Translations under genes and position numbers: made by a program | Shown: positions 63,527 through 64,000 of the stretch, piece by piece | Position numbering within the stretch: the stretch's first letter is position 1 | How the letters are laid out: each line of letters starts with the position of its first letter | Source: Plazaster borealis | Lineage: Eukaryota; Echinodermata; Asteroidea; Forcipulatida; Labidiasteridae | Assembly (NCBI GenBank): GCA_021014325.1 | Contig: CM037472.1 | Coordinates: 29,412,234-29,476,233, forward strand | Direction of reading: 5' to 3' | Length of the DNA stretch: 64,000 bases | The notes under the pieces: model-generated | Database searches by the model: none | What the model saw: only the letters and a program-made list of their open reading frames with translations | What the model was told of the DNA's origin: nothing

Positions 63527-64000
63527 TGAAATAATAATAATAATAATAATAATAAATAATATTTATAAAGCGCCTTTTACAAAAGTTACAAAGCGCTGTA
63601 CAGTAACTACGAATAAACACAAATTATAATAACTTAGCTTAGCATAAAAGTAAATGGGTTTTTAACATGGCTTTGAAGGATTCAAGAGATGAAGCCTGAC
63701 GGATGTGAAGAGGGAGATTGTTCCATAATGTAGGTGCGCTGATTGTGAATGCTCGTTGGCCATACCGTGTGTAAGTGCGGGGTGCAGGGGACAATCACAA
63801 ATGGGAAGTAGAAGAAGAACGTTGATTGCGAGAACTGTGGGATTTGTTAGAAATAAGGTTCTGAAGATAAGTAGGGGCGAGACCATTTCTGACTTTGAAA
63901 ACAAGCAGGAGAACTTTGAATTTGATTCGCTTGTTAATGGGAAGCCAGTGAAGGGATTGAAGGACCGGTGTGATGTGTTCTTGGAGTTTAGCTCGGACAA
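63527..64000 (-). mobile_element. L2/CR1-clade non-LTR retrotransposon, 3' part, runs off the window
   Basis: On the minus strand, from the window edge down to about 63650, the reading frame gives the RT C-terminal region with HITPVLQSLHWLPI, KVRNGLAPTYL and QRAFTISAPTLWNNLPLHIR, followed by SSLESFKAMLKTHL. One stop is visible in the middle. The tail GCGCTTTGTAACTTTTG, AGGCGCTTTATAAAT ends in (TTA)n at 63527. The same tail motif is on several SINEs here. Confidence 0.88.

Noticed and set aside
63662..64000. 112-codon frame at the right edge as a host gene
   Set aside because: A neighbouring minus-strand frame encodes the L2/CR1 RT C-terminus across the same bases; this frame is its shadow.
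1..64000. CRISPR arrays, bacterial operons, phage or viral genes
   Set aside because: Intron-exon structure, SINE/LINE content and protein families are animal; no spaced direct-repeat array and no viral gene was seen.

Overview
The window is animal genomic DNA: AT-rich, intron-containing and dense in repeats. The best guess is a marine invertebrate deuterostome, probably an echinoderm and perhaps a sea star. This rests on gene content, on short phase-consistent GT-AG exons spread over kilobases, and on many tRNA-derived SINEs, L2/CR1-type LINE tails and TTAA-flanked MITEs. The species is inferred, not read from the sequence.

Four multi-exon genes can be assembled by eye, each with splice phases that close. 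(1) 1-14026, plus strand: ZFYVE1/DFCP1, lacking its 5' end, ten exons, with B-box-like zinc finger, P-loop GTPase-like domain, cysteine-rich domain and two FYVE fingers. (2) 18731-25525, minus strand: a complete six-exon steroid 5-alpha-reductase family gene (272 aa). Its cofactor-binding half is highly conserved, but the substrate dyad near the N-terminus looks replaced. (3) 28309-37683, plus strand: a complete five-exon gene for an unrecognised 380-aa protein with a possible GRAM/PH-like fold. (4) 46511-57592, minus strand: a complete five-exon class C GPCR of mGluR architecture (853 aa) whose glutamate pocket residues appear mostly lost. Two weak single-exon candidates lie at 59340-59470 and 62220-62299, plus strand.

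Layout: ZFYVE1 and the reductase converge on a 4.7 kb SINE-rich spacer. The reductase and the GRAM-like gene diverge from a 2.8 kb spacer. An 8.8 kb repeat-rich spacer holding a large CAACGTTG-rich element separates the GRAM-like gene from the receptor. Upstream of the receptor lies a 1.1 kb palindromic minisatellite, and the window ends inside an L2/CR1 retrotransposon. Nothing suggests the four genes share a pathway.

Other notable structure: three to four decayed tandem copies of a ZFYVE1 exon in the following intron; four MITE families that share a TTAA flank and an AGG/AGAGGG-type terminus; a perfect 67-bp palindrome and three further long hairpins; an interrupted segmental duplication in a receptor intron; and degenerate hammerhead-like motifs of the sort carried by Penelope-like elements.
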